Below, one piece after another: positions 11,201 through 24,102 of a stretch of DNA of 64,000 nucleotides. The stretch's first letter is position 1; every line of letters begins with the position of its first letter. This DNA is from Pomacea canaliculata (taxonomy: Eukaryota > Mollusca > Gastropoda > Architaenioglossa > Ampullariidae), in NCBI RefSeq assembly GCF_003073045.1, contig NC_037595.1:12206074-12270073 (forward strand). Direction: 5' to 3'. Under the pieces are notes generated by a model that had not been told where the DNA came from, did no database searches, and saw only the letters and a list, made by a program, of their open reading frames with translations. The position numbers and the translations under genes are program-made.

Positions 11201-14200
11201 ATAATTGTTGCTGTACCAGACTATTCTAAAGGATTTGGTGGGAAATTTGGAGTGCAAAAGGATCTCCAAGATGCATCAGCCAGTGGTTATGATTCTGTGA
11301 CCAAGACAGAGTTGCACCCATCCCAGACAGACATGAAGAAAGGTTTTGGAGGAAAATTTGGTGTGGAACAAGATAGAAAAGATGAGGTAAGATAGACTTA
11401 TTTACCCTTAATCAGCCATAATCATTTCATGAAATCCTCAGATGATGTGAACTGTGGCTAAAACAAAAAAGTTGTTTAATGTCTTTTCAATTATTTTCTT
11501 GCTTTCGTACGTTGTTACTTTCTGTTTTTGTGGCTAGACCATATTTGCAGAAAGTGGAACCTGCTTTATCCTTACTTAGGTCAGCTGCCAACTTACAAAC
11601 CTCAAAGCATCGAATCTTTGTCTTAAAATGGGTCGGTGCTACCTTCGTATCTCCGTTTCAGTTTTGATTCCTAGACTGGCATAAGCAGGGTCTCATCTCA
11701 TTTCAAAAGTGATATGATTTCTTTTGAATTCTTGATAACATAAATTGCCATGAATGTACCATAACTGCTGATTTTCATGAAGACAATTAAAGCTACCTTT
11801 CTAGATTTAAAAAATGCCAGGGATTACAATTGTTTCAGAAATTAGGAATGAGGTATGAATTTATATCTTATTTGCAGTTTATTTGGTCTGCATTTGATTA
11901 TACAAATTAAATACTGCCTCTCGTGATTCTAGTTTTACATAGGTTTTTCCCGGAAAAATTATGTTGCTCATCCTAAGGGTAAATAACTCTGGGTACGCAA
12001 GTATTGAACCTGATCAGATTGTGCGAGAGGGGAATAATCAACAGGAATTGGAGTTAAATTGTGTCAGTTACAGTTGTGTGACAAAAACTCACAGCCTGAT
12101 TTATTTGTGATGTAATTGTATTGATTTATATGTTAACTGAGAGGCATTTTTTAATGATGAGGTTACACACACACACTACTATTATATTTCTGTTAAAGTC
12201 GCAGGTTTCCTTTGATGATATGCAGGGAGTCAGCACTAGCTACAAGACAGTCAGAGCAGAAGGAAGTGAGTTTTCTTAGTTCAGCTTTCTCTTCCATCTT
12301 ATTCTATAGATTCTCTGTTCTTTAATGCTGACCTTTACCATAGCATATTATTTTGACAGTGTATAAACATCCAGCTTACAAATCAACATTTCTTGTGGGG
12401 GTATGGGACTTTCAATAAAAAATCTCGGAGCGAAAAATATGTGTTTGTTATTGGGTAGCATTGATGGGCTAAGAATCTGAAATCTCGATTTGAAAATCTG
12501 GCTAAGTCCAATGAAGAGATGCAAAGAAGCGAGCAGAAATAGAGCTACCCCAAGACACAGCGGAAGAGAAGCGCGGAGAGGAAGAGAGAAGAACACAGGG
12601 GTCAGTTAAAAATTGCAGAAATTTAGCTCACATCCTATTTAAAGATGTGTGTTAAGGATATATAATCCACATTTCATTTGTGTGATGCTGATTCGGGTTG
12701 AGCATGGCTACAAGAGTTCAGGAGTTTTTGCTGGTCAGTAAGCATATTTTACTAGAAATATAGTTTCAGTATTGTTTTCTGCCATACTTCAGTAAGATGT
12801 GAAACATCCTTAACATTTCAGGAGCGTTTAAAAAAAGAAAGGTGGGAGCCTGAAGAGAAAGAAGATGAACCAGTATCTGAGGTAGTTGAACAACCTGATG
12901 TAGTTCCTAAACCTCCGAGAAAACTGCCACAACCTGAACCTGAACCAGAACCTGAACCAGAACCAGAACCAGAACAAGATCAAGAAGTGTATGAGCAGTT
13001 TGGTGAGACAGAACCAGTCAGACAGCCTTCTCCAGTCCATGTACCACCACCTGAATCAGAAGAGCCATCATCCTATGATATGCAGGAAGATGAGAACACT
13101 TATAATCTGGCTGATGAGCCAGCACCTCAGCCATCACAAGGTGGTCAGACAGCAGTGGCCTTGTATGATTACCAAGCAGGTAAAGTCATGAGAACCATCT
13201 CTTGATTGTAAATGGTGTCTTGTGTAATAAAAGATGACACAAGGATAGAACCGGAAAAGATATTTTAAAAGAAAAAAATTATGGGAAGAGGCATCACAGG
13301 ATCCAGTTACACAAAGGAAAGGACTTATGCTTAGCACTTAATTAGTTAAAACTTAAATAGGTAGGCTCAGCAAGATAATAAAAGTCTTGCATACTTATTC
13401 TGCTTTAGATTTACCTCTCATTTATTGATGTGTGACATTTCTTGGACCATTTTTGGGCAGTGAGGGCAAACATTGGTGACTACAGGAAAGTGGCATGATA
13501 GCTGCTAACCCACCATTGTTATGATTGCAGCAGAGAAGGATGGTAGCAGTTGCGCTACTAGAACGCGTGAAAAACTAAGCCATTTTTCTGAGAAGGGAGA
13601 TTTGGGTGTAGGTGTGCGTGTGTGAGCTTGTCATACATGTAAGTCATTATTGTTCTAATCTCTAACATTGTTTCCAGCGGATGAAGATGAGCTGTCATTT
13701 GATCCTGATGACATAATTACAGACATTGAAATGGTGAGTTTTAAATTAAAAGGAACCTACTTTCTGAACTTGTGGCCTTTTATTTTTTTTTTTCTGTTAG
13801 GAAATCTGTGTGAAAGAGAGTAAGTGTTTAGATCTAAGAAAATGGTATAAATCAAAGCAAAAAGTTCAAAATTACAAACAAATTCTCAACAAATCTTGTA
13901 CATTCAAGAAGTGACAAATGCTTAACATTAAACCTATAAGCCTGTGTCTTCTCAGTTTGTGTAAACGTGGGTCAGAATGAGGAACTTGAAGAATCAGGGA
14001 CAGCTGCTCAGTCCAGATAATAGTGTGCATTTGGAACAGTTTACAAACTAGTTCAAGGTGTCTGTGGTGTAATCTCTCTACTTTGACTTTAGGGTCTTCT
14101 ATTAAAAGTGCACTATGAAAATAAATTTGTGTTTAAAGAAAGAAACAGAACATTCTTTCAGCAATACAGTCCCCTTTTATAGCCTTTAAGTCATTTTCAT

Positions 14201-15360
14201 CATGGTGAAATGTGACCGCTTCTGTATAACATCAATAAAGTCTGCAGGAATTGAGGTAGAGTAAGTTTATTGGGGTTTTGTTTTGGTGCAGTGTTAAGGT
14301 ATGTCAGATCACACTATTAAAGTCAGCATATTCAGATATGCAAAATTTATTTAGGCTGAAATCTAGACAAGATTCTGTATTGCATATTGCACTTCTGTGG
14401 TTGTAGTCAAAAAGAAAATTAATGGCAGTCATATAAAACTTTTTTTCTATCTTTTTTAACTTCGTCTGAAAGAGTTGCTATCCATGTGTTTATAGGTATA
14501 TAAATTTCACTGGTACATAAATTTCACTGGTATATAACAGGGTTAGGTCCTTTTGCGAAGGCTTTACAGAGGAAACATAGATGTTAACTCATTTGCAATG
14601 CAAAGATAGAACTTGTTGCCATGGAATGCATGAAAATTGAGGTAGGACAGACTTAAGAAAAGTACAAATTAAGCAGAACCCAACTGTTATATCTCAGACT
14701 ATAATAAAAGTGCACTTTTTGGTAAATCCAAAAGGAATGAGATATGTCCAATGGGATTTTGAAAAAAGTCTTTTTCATACAGTGTTTTGCAGTGATTAGA
14801 GTTTAAGGAGAAATTTCAGAACTTCCTGTCGGTCATTTTCTTTATGGTCTAATGGAAATAGTTGTGTTTGGAAGTACATTGGCTAGCATAATAATTGATA
14901 TTTTCCATGTCTCTAATGTTGGTGTTAAAAAATAATAGTAGCACCTATATGTACTGTTTAAGACAGATGTGCAAAAGAAAATGAATTCAAGGGATTGCTG
15001 TTGACAATATAAAAATTGCTTATTCTAAATTAGTTCTTATCTTAGTTGTTAGTTTGTTTACATGTATAATTTTGGAGAGTACAGGAAGAACAGTGTTTTT
15101 GGTATAATTTGTCTAAAACTAGCTAGGTATAAATATCAAGAAAGAATATTGATAAAAAAATGTTTTGAGCCACTTTGCGATTGTGTCTGCTTTCCACAAC
15201 ATTTTAATTCTGAAATTCTGACAGCACCAAGATATTTATTTTTCTTCCATTTTTGTGAGAAAACTGTTTCTTTGCCCAGATTGACGATGGATGGTGGCAG
15301 GGATCATGTCATGGCAGGCGAGGGCTGTTTCCAGCCAACTATGTTGAGCTTCAGCAGTAG
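5296..15360 (+). CDS. CTTN: Cortactin (Src substrate, Arp2/3- and F-actin-binding)
   Basis: Fourteen coding exons: 5296-5382, 5614-5687, 6816-6945, 7820-7930, 8951-9005, 9130-9240, 9515-9625, 10304-10414, 11220-11386, 12199-12265, about 12474-12600, 12822-13179, 13678-13733, 15280-15360. The protein is about 547 residues (human 550). It begins MWKAAAG and has the Arp2/3-binding acidic motif [10 protein letters not shown]. Seven [12 protein letters not shown] motifs follow, i.e. 6.5 actin-binding repeats as in the longest mammalian isoform. Next come a conserved helix start (SRFENLAK), a Pro/Glu linker with a PEPEPEP run, and a C-terminal SH3 ([23 protein letters not shown]). The family stabilises branched actin at the cell cortex. 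Intron 4 has a GC donor. The linker exon near 12474 does not read through cleanly (separate entry). A polyadenylation signal lies at 15783-15788. Human isoform numbers are from memory. Confidence 0.95.
12474..12600 (+). other. CTTN: Cortactin linker exon with broken frame
   Basis: This exon encodes [17 protein letters not shown], matching the conserved start of the cortactin linker helix. The upstream exon ends in phase 1 (strong donor GTGAGT at 12266), whereas the acceptor CTAAG before this exon gives phase 0. The frame then hits TAG after about 23 codons. A charged sequence ([11 protein letters not shown]) continues in the next frame, and the following exon needs phase 0. The exon length is 1 modulo 3, where 2 modulo 3 is required. 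At least two one-base extras, or equivalent errors, would explain this; exon skipping is the alternative. Confidence 0.6.
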
Positions 15361-18054
15361 TCTTCGCCACTTTCTAAACAAGTGAATTCAGACCTGTTCA
15401 GATACTGGTGGTCATCTTCTGTGTAATCCAATATTTGTACTAAATCCAACACTTTGTGCATTACAAACTGCTGATGCAACTTCTACAATGATTTGTAAAG
15501 ACTAGCCTGAGTCTTTGTAAGGTTCAGAAAATAATTTGACCATTGTAAAATCTGTGACCTAATTCTCCTTATCTTGTTCACAATTGTTTTTTTTTTTCTT
15601 TTTAAGTTCTGTTTGTTCATTCCAATACTTGTATGCAGACATAAAATTATAGTAATTCCTCACCATTGCCAGAAGAACAAAACATTTTTCTCCATTACAC
15701 TGCTGTTATGTATGCAGAGGAACTCCAATAGTAAAAATTTGCTTATAAATTATGAGCAATAGCCTTTTGAGTGTATGCTGAAAATAAAAAGTAATGCTTG
15801 GTTCATACAACCATGGCATTGTCAGCATACATATAACTGCCATCAGTGGCTGTTAAGGCTCATGTACATAGAGACGTGTCCAAATGCAGCAAGACTTATA
15901 AATAACGGTCAATTTCTTTTCATCACAACCCCAAAGCAAGAAATCTTAGGTTTGCGTAGTTCATAACTTGGTATTTTATGTGTTTCTTTTAAGATGCTTT
16001 CCATAATGCCACCTCCATGAAAAGTTGCACGCATTATTGCAGCATTCAATAGGTGTGAGAGAATGTACTCTTGCTGCTATCCTTTATCAGCCTGCCAGTC
16101 TTAAAAATGGAAAAATGGCAGCAACCCATCACTGGATTTAATTGAAAAATAGTGAATTTGTATCTCTCAGCACAGTCCACAAGTTGTATCCATTATGGCG
16201 TAAAGGTCCCCCCCCCCCATATCGTAATGTTATTTGTAAAGGGAAACATGGGAAAATGGACAAGGAATAATACAGCTTCTGAGGAAAAAAAATTTGCCCA
16301 TTCAGCTGCCCAAGATCTTGGTCATGTTCATACCGGTTGATGTGTGTGTGTGTTTTTATTTTAAAAAATTTGTTTTCTTTTTCACTTAATTAATGAAGCA
16401 TTCCTAATCTTATTTTTCCTTCAAAAAGGATTCATAAGAGATTTCTTTTGGATATTAGTGTATGGAGGTGAACAATATGATTGTCAGGTTTCAGAAGTTG
16501 ACAGCGAAGTGGATGTTCGGTGTAAAGGAGTTTTTTTTCCCTTCAGTTCAATAGCTTCAAGGAGATGAACGAGTTTTTATGTGAAGATGCAGAAATCTGT
16601 ATAAAATGTTGCAGTTATCATCTAGAAGAAAATCTTGAGCAATTAACGTGACACAGTGGATTTGTCTATTATTTAGACATGCTGGTGGTAATTTTGCTCT
16701 TATTATAATGTATGCTTGACTAAGGTGAACAGGGAAATGTCTGACTAGGTGCATTCAGGATGGAAAAATACCTTCATGCATAAAATCATAACTGTAGTTG
16801 AGAGATGAGGGTTGGTTTTAGCCCTCAAAGTTGCAGTCCACTGTTCATTTACTTATTAAATGCATATTACAATTTGCATACTTTTTTTTATTTAGCAGCA
16901 TTCTCAGCTCATGCACAAGTATTAATTGACTCAAACCCTTTTGTCTTAATATTATGCATCCAAAAATGTGCAAATGGAGGTGTGGATAACATCAGCAAAA
17001 ATGACTTTTAGTTACAATACGCCAAAGACATCTTAAATGCCATCAAATTTTTAATATGTATTGAAATTCAGATGATTTTTGAGATCTTAAATGCAAAAGG
17101 TTGCTCGGATGCATTTTGCTTTTGACGTATGATAATTGTTTGGTGAATCATGTTGAAATTGGGTTCATGAGCATTAAATTTGTGGGCTTTCAATAGACAG
17201 AAAATTACAGGGTGTTCGTCAAGTATTTAGCACATTTGAAAGCCATTGTAGCGCATGAGGGATTTGAAAGTACCTTTGGAATCATGTTCTGTGATTTGCA
17301 CTTCATATTGCCAAAAGGATGCCAGGTTATCATATTCATTTATAAAAATAAAACTAATTTATATAGGGTGAGATAACCAAAACTGTATTTGTGGATCATT
17401 TTACAGTTTTCAAATTAAATCTGTTAGAAAAACTTGCTCTTGTGTTGATTTTGTCATTTGCACTGTACACATTATACTATTTCAATCATCAATCCTCATA
17501 TTTGGTATCCCCTAAAAAGCATGCAGTTTACATCACCTGGAAGGATATGACAAGTTTATTTCCTCAAACATTGTGCAAGCCCCCTCCTCAAACCCAGAAT
17601 CAGATCCTTGACATGCTCAAAAACAATTCAAATTCCTAAAATTGCTTGTTGAAATCAAAGTTATGCTACAGGCCAGTGCCTTGAACACAATGCAAGTGCC
17701 ATCAACTTTTAATAGACCTCTCTGTTGCATTCTCTCACACTTGCATGCAAATATGCATACTACACAACTTCTACTTCTGTCAGATGGTCTCTAAATTCAC
17801 TTTTCATGTCTAGCAGAGCTATTTACCCATTTTCAAATGAATCAGTATTCAGTCAATACATTTTCTGCATTATCACTAAAAATCTGAATTTTCACTTTCT
17901 CAAACATTTTAAAAATTAAATGTTTTAAATAGATAAAAGACGAACGATAAACTGAAAAAATTAGTACAATGATTTATCCTTTTTTCTAGCAAAATATCTT
18001 GAGTTTAGCTATTCCATCCAAGAACACCATGTGTGCAATGCTGATGTCACAATA
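15361..18054. other. Cortactin 3' UTR and intergenic DNA
   Basis: The first roughly 430 bases are probably cortactin 3' UTR, ending near the AATAAA at 15783-15788. The remainder is AT-rich with only short open frames lacking family resemblance. A run of nine C lies near 16210. I see no gene here. Confidence 0.55.
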
Positions 18055-18227
18055 CAGTCAGACCTCGATAAGTCGAACTCAAAGGGACCCGAAGAAAAAA
18101 AATCGACTTGCAGAGTTTTTGAGTTAGGGAAAATGGCGTAATAGGTGCAGGTATTTGGCCGGGAACAAACAATTCGATATAGGAGGGTTTTCGACTTAGG
18201 GAAGGTCGACTTATCGAGGTCAGACTG
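18055..18227. mobile_element. Short pogo/Tigger-type MITE
   Basis: A 173-bp block has terminal inverted repeats beginning CAGTCAGACCTCGATAAGTC, matching the reverse complement of its right end at about 22 of 24 positions. It is flanked on both sides by TA (18053-18054 and 18228-18229), the target preference of pogo/Tigger elements. It carries no transposase and must have been moved in trans. Confidence 0.8.
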
Positions 18228-19414
18228 TACAATGGTTACCCACTCTCCCCATTCTGATAGAGGGACTACTAACTTCAATATCCTGAACATTATTTTAGTT
18301 ATCTTTTAGAAAAATCGGTTGTTTGTGTCTGACTTTACAAGAAAAACCTCTGCAAATGCTGCTGAGTCATGTTGTGACATATTCACTAAATCTAGCTACA
18401 AAAATCTGGAAACATGTCAAAAGTTAAAATGAAAAAACAAAGAAACCCTGGCCACAAAAATTGCTTTTCTGCACCGAATCTCATTTCCCATAAAAATTAG
18501 GATGAATTGTATGGGTAAACAGCTCTGGTCTAGTTGCATCACACGTACAAGATGCTGGAAGTAAACAAATTCAAGTCATGTATATTTATCTGGTGCTGGT
18601 GTTTACTTGCTGTTATTATTCAAGAAGCTAATGGCTTTTACACACCAGTCAACTGAAATGCTGATGATACAAGGGCAGTAATCTGCATGATGCACATTTA
18701 AACATTTTGAAGGCATATGCAGAATTGCAGCAGGTCTCTAAAGTCTCCAGTAAAGCCTTAAGGCATCAAAACTGGCCATGAAAAAAGCTAATTCTAATCC
18801 ATCATTTTCTTATTCAACAGATACAGCAAACAACATATTCAAATGTATACTATAAGTATTACAATACTCAGAGCACAAATAAGCAAAACTGTATAAAAAG
18901 GCTTTTCAAAATTATCAACAGTGCTGTGATTCTTATAAAAATGATTTTTTCCTTAAATGGTATGCTGTATGTCATCTGAAGTACAGGGAGTGCACCCTGC
19001 CATGAGAGGACGTGCGCGCAGTTCTATGTTTACATGTTTAAAAGCATGTGTGCGTCCAGTCCTTACTTCATCTATGAAGCTTGATGCTCCATGCTTATTT
19101 TTGCTGAGAGTGCATATATGAGGTACACTGTAGTTCGACCCAAAAGAACCGTATACTATTCACAAATGTCTTAACCTTATAGCCCATCCCCGTCTGGTTA
19201 TTGACTACACGAAAAAAAACAGAAACCCTGTGTAGTAATCCATTCAATCAAGTATTAATAATGACTCAGCGAGATGGGAAGTACAGCTCTACGGACTCAA
19301 AAATAAAACCATTCTGTTTTCTTGCGCATTGAATCACTATAATTTTATTTTTCTAAAAACTAAAATACTACATCGTTCGTGACTGTGTCAGAAAACTGGG
19401 ATCCTCCTGTTCTA
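18228..19414. other. Intergenic DNA without recognised features
   Basis: This is AT-rich sequence between two DNA transposons. I see no conserved coding signal, RNA gene or clear repeat in it. Confidence 0.5.
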
Positions 19415-20630
19415 CTGAGCTGTTGGAAAACTCATGACGCATTTTTACAAAATTAGTGCTAGTTTATTTTTGGAAGTACTTGAATCGCTTGCTATAGTAT
19501 TTCATACGAGAGCTGACAATTCTAACCTCATTCTAAAGCAATAATTTGAGCGATTTGATTGAATTTAGATTTTACAAGAAGTTGAAGATGGAAGCCCATT
19601 TTTTCTTTTACTGTTTTACTTCTGTAAAGGCATGACTCGCGGGCACTTGTGAAAAGTTGCATAAAGTTTATGGTCACAATGCTCTACAAGAATGTCAGTA
19701 CCAACAATGGTTCATGTAGTTTCGTGCTGATGATTTCGATCTCAAGGACGATCCTCAGTCATGGAAGCTCACTGGGGATGACGACGACATAATAAAGGCA
19801 GCGTGTGTGAGTCACACGTATAGTCTTACATGGAGAGACTCGCAAACACGTTGATCATTTCTTCAAGGCCGTCTTATGAGAAGCTTGAGATACAAGCATG
19901 GTGGCTTGATATTTGGCTTCCTCCTAAACAAAGATGTTCATTTGACGACACATATAAACATCTGTGATATGCTCATTTAAACATGAGGAAAATGACCTTT
20001 TTGAAGCCTGATAACTGTTGATGAGAAGTGAATTGTTTACAACAATGTGATGTGCTAACGGTCTTGGCCTCAAATGGTATCAAAAGCAGACATTCCTCAG
20101 AGGAAGATTATGCTCTCAGTGTGGTGGGCTTTTAAGGGTGCCGCGTTTTTTTGAGCTCCTTCAATGGAACCAATCAAAATCAAATGTGTGCTGCCGGCAA
20201 ATGGGCAGTTTAAACGAATACATCATTCAAAAATGTCCAGAGTTCGTTAATCATAACAGACTTGTCTTCTGTTATGACAACATGAGACCACACACAAGTT
20301 TGATCACCCATCAAAAGTTATTGGAGCGTGGATGGGTTATGTTGCCACACCTACCATGCTGGCCTGACCTTACGCCGTCATACTTTACTTGCTTTGCACT
20401 CCTTCAAAACTTCTTGTGTGGTGTAACATTTAAATCTGATTTAGGGACTGTAAATCAGCACCTTCAGTTTTTTGCTGAAAATGACAGGTCCTTCTATGTA
20501 CAAGTAATTATGAAGCTCACTGACAGATGGCAAAAGGTTATTGAACAAAACGGGCAATGCATTACTGATTGATTTTTGTTCTTTATATAAATGCCCTTAG
20601 AAAAATGTCATGACTTTTCCGACAGCCCAG
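19415..20630 (+). mobile_element. Degenerate mariner element
   Basis: The ends form imperfect inverted repeats: left from 19415 (CTGAGCTGTTGGAAAA), right ending at 20630, whose complement starts CTGGGCTGTCGGAAAA. Flanks are TA on the left and CA on the right, consistent with a decayed TA duplication. The interior reads as mariner transposase: DNALQE-like and DFDLKDDPQS stretches near 19670-19760, a DEK and IVYNNV region near 20010-20050, then an open frame 20138-20572 with YDNMRPHTS and RWQKVIEQNGQ. The 5' half has several in-frame stops. The third catalytic aspartate of the mariner DDD triad (usually in PSDYH) is tyrosine here, so the copy is dead. Confidence 0.88.
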
Positions 20631-23600
20631 CATGAGGGTAACCATTCTTTTACTCTACAAACCCAAGTCAAAAAGACTTTTTATTTATTTACTCATACTA
20701 GTGTCCTGCCTTCTTACCCTCTTTTTTTCATGTAACTCAGATCATTGGATACCATTTTGTTCTGCTTTCATCCAGCTGTCTGACCCTTTTTCACACTACA
20801 GCTGTTTGACAACTAGCTAATGCTATATATTTCTGATTTTCTTTATTGTGTGGTGCAAATGAGGTTAGATTTAAAGGCAGAAATAAATTATATACACAAG
20901 AAGACTTCTGGCAGAAACTATCAGTTGCAGGTAAGTTCTGTCAATGTCTTTACTGGCTTGCCAAGGTAGCTGTTGTTGTGAACTTGATGATAAAAATCTG
21001 AGTGCAGATAAACCTGTGTAATGGGCATAAGGATCATAATCAACATCTGTATTTAAATTAAGAACATGCTTTTCAGAATTGGAGATAAACACTGCTCAGA
21101 GAAGTTCCAACTTAAAAGCAGCTTGGTGAAACTAGCTGGGCAGAAGGACATGCACCACCTGACAATGGAGCAAGTTTATTTACTATTACAGCAGAGCTTA
21201 ATCAAACTACTTGCTCACTTCAATGAAACATGCTGATTATAGCCTGGTAGGATTGTAGGGCTCACATACCACCTAACTTTCCTTGCATGCACATCTACCC
21301 CACAACTTATTCTGGTTAAGGACTACGTGTAACTCGCAGGACAGCTGGAATTAATGTCAAGCCTGCAATCCACTCACATGCTGCTTGAGCCTACAACTTG
21401 TCTTGCATACACTACTAACCCTAACTTTAACCTGTCAAAGATCCAAAAGGCCTTTATAGACCCCACCTGTTACATGCCAATGGTCAAAGAATACGCTGTG
21501 GTTATTATACATTGTGCGACTGGCTTGACAAACACAGGTCAAAGGATCAGGGAAGAGGATAAAAAGCAAGACAACTTGTGCAGCAGAAAAATCATATCCC
21601 AGTTGTTTTAGTATTTTTGGATCAGTGTTCATTGAGACTGCAGACAATAATAGGCTCAAATGAAAATATGCAGATACAAATTTGTTCTGTTTAAAGCATA
21701 CGAGAAGCAAAAGAAAAAAATGTATAATAGTGCCCCTCAAACTTTGACTGTTGAAAAAGCATTTGCATTACAACATATCTCACTGTTCTGTAAACTATAC
21801 ATGTTATATGGTGAACACAGCTAGGAAAAACGACCAGAAAAAAAGGTCGTAATATTCATATATCATTTGATTTTTTTCGGTTTTCCTCCACAGATTAAAA
21901 AAAAAAACTGCCAGCCAGTGTGTGTGGAGATTTACAGAGTCTATGCATATAACAGTCCTTATGTCAAAACACAGTATCTAAAGAAAACTAAAAGTAGATC
22001 CACACACACAGAGACTAAAAGATCAACCTCACCAACTTCTGAATGTCTATTTTCATCCATGTTCTTCACTTTGAGATTTGACCACATAAGCCAGCTGCCT
22101 TAACATTTATAAAATAAAATTAGGCCAGTTGTGAAAAATGTGTGATTTGGCAAAAGTTCCAATCATGTCTTATTATATTTTTTTTATTAATTAATGTTGT
22201 TCTTCTTATTCTCATTCTCTTGTATGGAAAACCGGACTGTGTACAGAATTGGTAGGGGCAATGTCACATCTGGTCAGTCATCCTCACTGGAAATCAATGG
22301 ACGTCTGCTTCTCCTCCTCCTTGTTTCCTTCTTCTTCATCGTGCTCTCTTCTTTTTTTCTCATTTTTTTAAAATAATATGGTCCAAAATGTCTAACTGTG
22401 GAAATCCACTCTACTACATACATACCTCTATCTTGTGAATTACTTTTTAACCTCTAAACTATTTTTAAAATAAATAAAGCCAGTCTATTTGAGTTGATTT
22501 GGTCTCTATAATAGGAGTTACATTTTGAATTACATTTCAAATGCTAAAGGGCATTATGCAAGGAAACTTCTGCCTTCTTTGCTATGCAGCATAGAACTAC
22601 TTGCACAATCATAAAGAATTGTTTGTAACTCAATCCAAAATTTATAGCCACTTTTATAAAAAGACATACCCCACCCACCCCAGACCCTCACGAATTGTTT
22701 GCTTTAGAGTTTTGTGGCCTTTTTATGTCTTCTAAATAAGAACAATCCGGTGCATTTGTTTCCACAGTCTGTTCTTTTTTTTGGGGGGGAGGGGGGGGGG
22801 TGTTGGGAAAACACAATTCTACAAGTGTGTATTTCCATTTACATCGGGGGGCTGTAGAACTACAAGGTGCATCAGTTTTTTTTTCAAAAAGAGCAAGTTC
22901 AGCAACAGCCTTCTCATGCACATGCAGCAGGTAACATTCATGCTTTAAAAAACCCCTGTAACAATCATTAATAAATACATGGTATAGTAGTGTATGAGAG
23001 TACAGTATAAATGGTCAGTAGTTACATGAAAACTTTTTTTCCAACTGACTATCTGTTCACAAGTGTTGGATGTCTTGAATGATAGGTGCAGACAACCGCA
23101 TGCAACACGCCTGCACAGGCACACTTTTTCTGCAAGTTCAGCATGATTTTTGTTTCCATCAATGAAATATGCGAAGCAAGTAAATGGTACTGGAAAAAAA
23201 ATCCTAAGCCAAAACAATTATGCTTTAAGCCATGAGCATTTAGATGCAGGACATGATACAAAACCATGTTGACCTTCCCTTCTAGGGAACCAAAATGCAT
23301 TGTATACAGGATGCAACTTTTATGTATACATGCAATAACTACACATGTATACAACCTAGAAAGACCTTTATCTAAAAGGCACATGAAAAATGTACAAGTT
23401 TACATAGGCGCTCTGCACATAATGTAAGCAACATGTAAATTAAAGAAAGACCTTCAGTGCACAAGTACCATGTATTCTACATTTTGTCTCTTTTTATAGT
23501 TTTTATTTATTTAATATTTTTTTTGCTGCTGCTGCTAGCATGATCAGCAAGCATCAATACTTCACAGATCATTTGATATATATATATGCATATATAAATC

Positions 23601-24102
23601 ATTGCATACATAGTTATAGCAAGATATTAAATGTATGTACAATTGGTACATGTAATGCCTAGGTTGCTCCAACTACACCATGCAGTTAGGACTAATTGTC
23701 AGAAAATTTAAAAAAAAAAATCAGTTTAGAAGACCTTTTCCCAAATCCTAGTCCAACATTTCACAAAAATTATCTAAAGAGCAAATTTTCATACAACTGC
23801 ATTCAAAAGCACATGTACATTCCATACCAACAAAGCACTTTTTACCCTAGCTGAAACAACTTACAGTTCTTGCAGACACAGGTATAGAAACAATGACAGT
23901 GCAGGTGACGACATCCAATCAACCTTGTGGAGGCTTCTTCACAACAAACAAACAAAGCTTCTCATTCACTCTCATCCAGACATTTAGGAAGAGCCTGGGC
24001 CAAATGGCATTGTGCGTTATGTGACGGCGAGATTAACCTTGTTGGAAATGTTGCCATTTGACTAGTGGCACTCCATGGGTAAAAAAAAAGATATAACAAA
24101 TA
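20631..24102. other. Intergenic DNA and probable TIGAR 3' UTR
   Basis: No coding exon is recognised on either strand. The part next to 24103 is presumably the 3' UTR of the minus-strand TIGAR gene; minus-strand AATAAA motifs (TTTATT on the plus strand) occur near 23500. Notable low-complexity tracts are a long G run at about 22780-22800 and a short TA-rich repeat near 23577-23595. Confidence 0.5.

Noticed and set aside
22775..22805. G-rich tract as a regulatory quadruplex
   Set aside because: It is a homopolymer-like G run in intergenic DNA with no context linking it to a gene.
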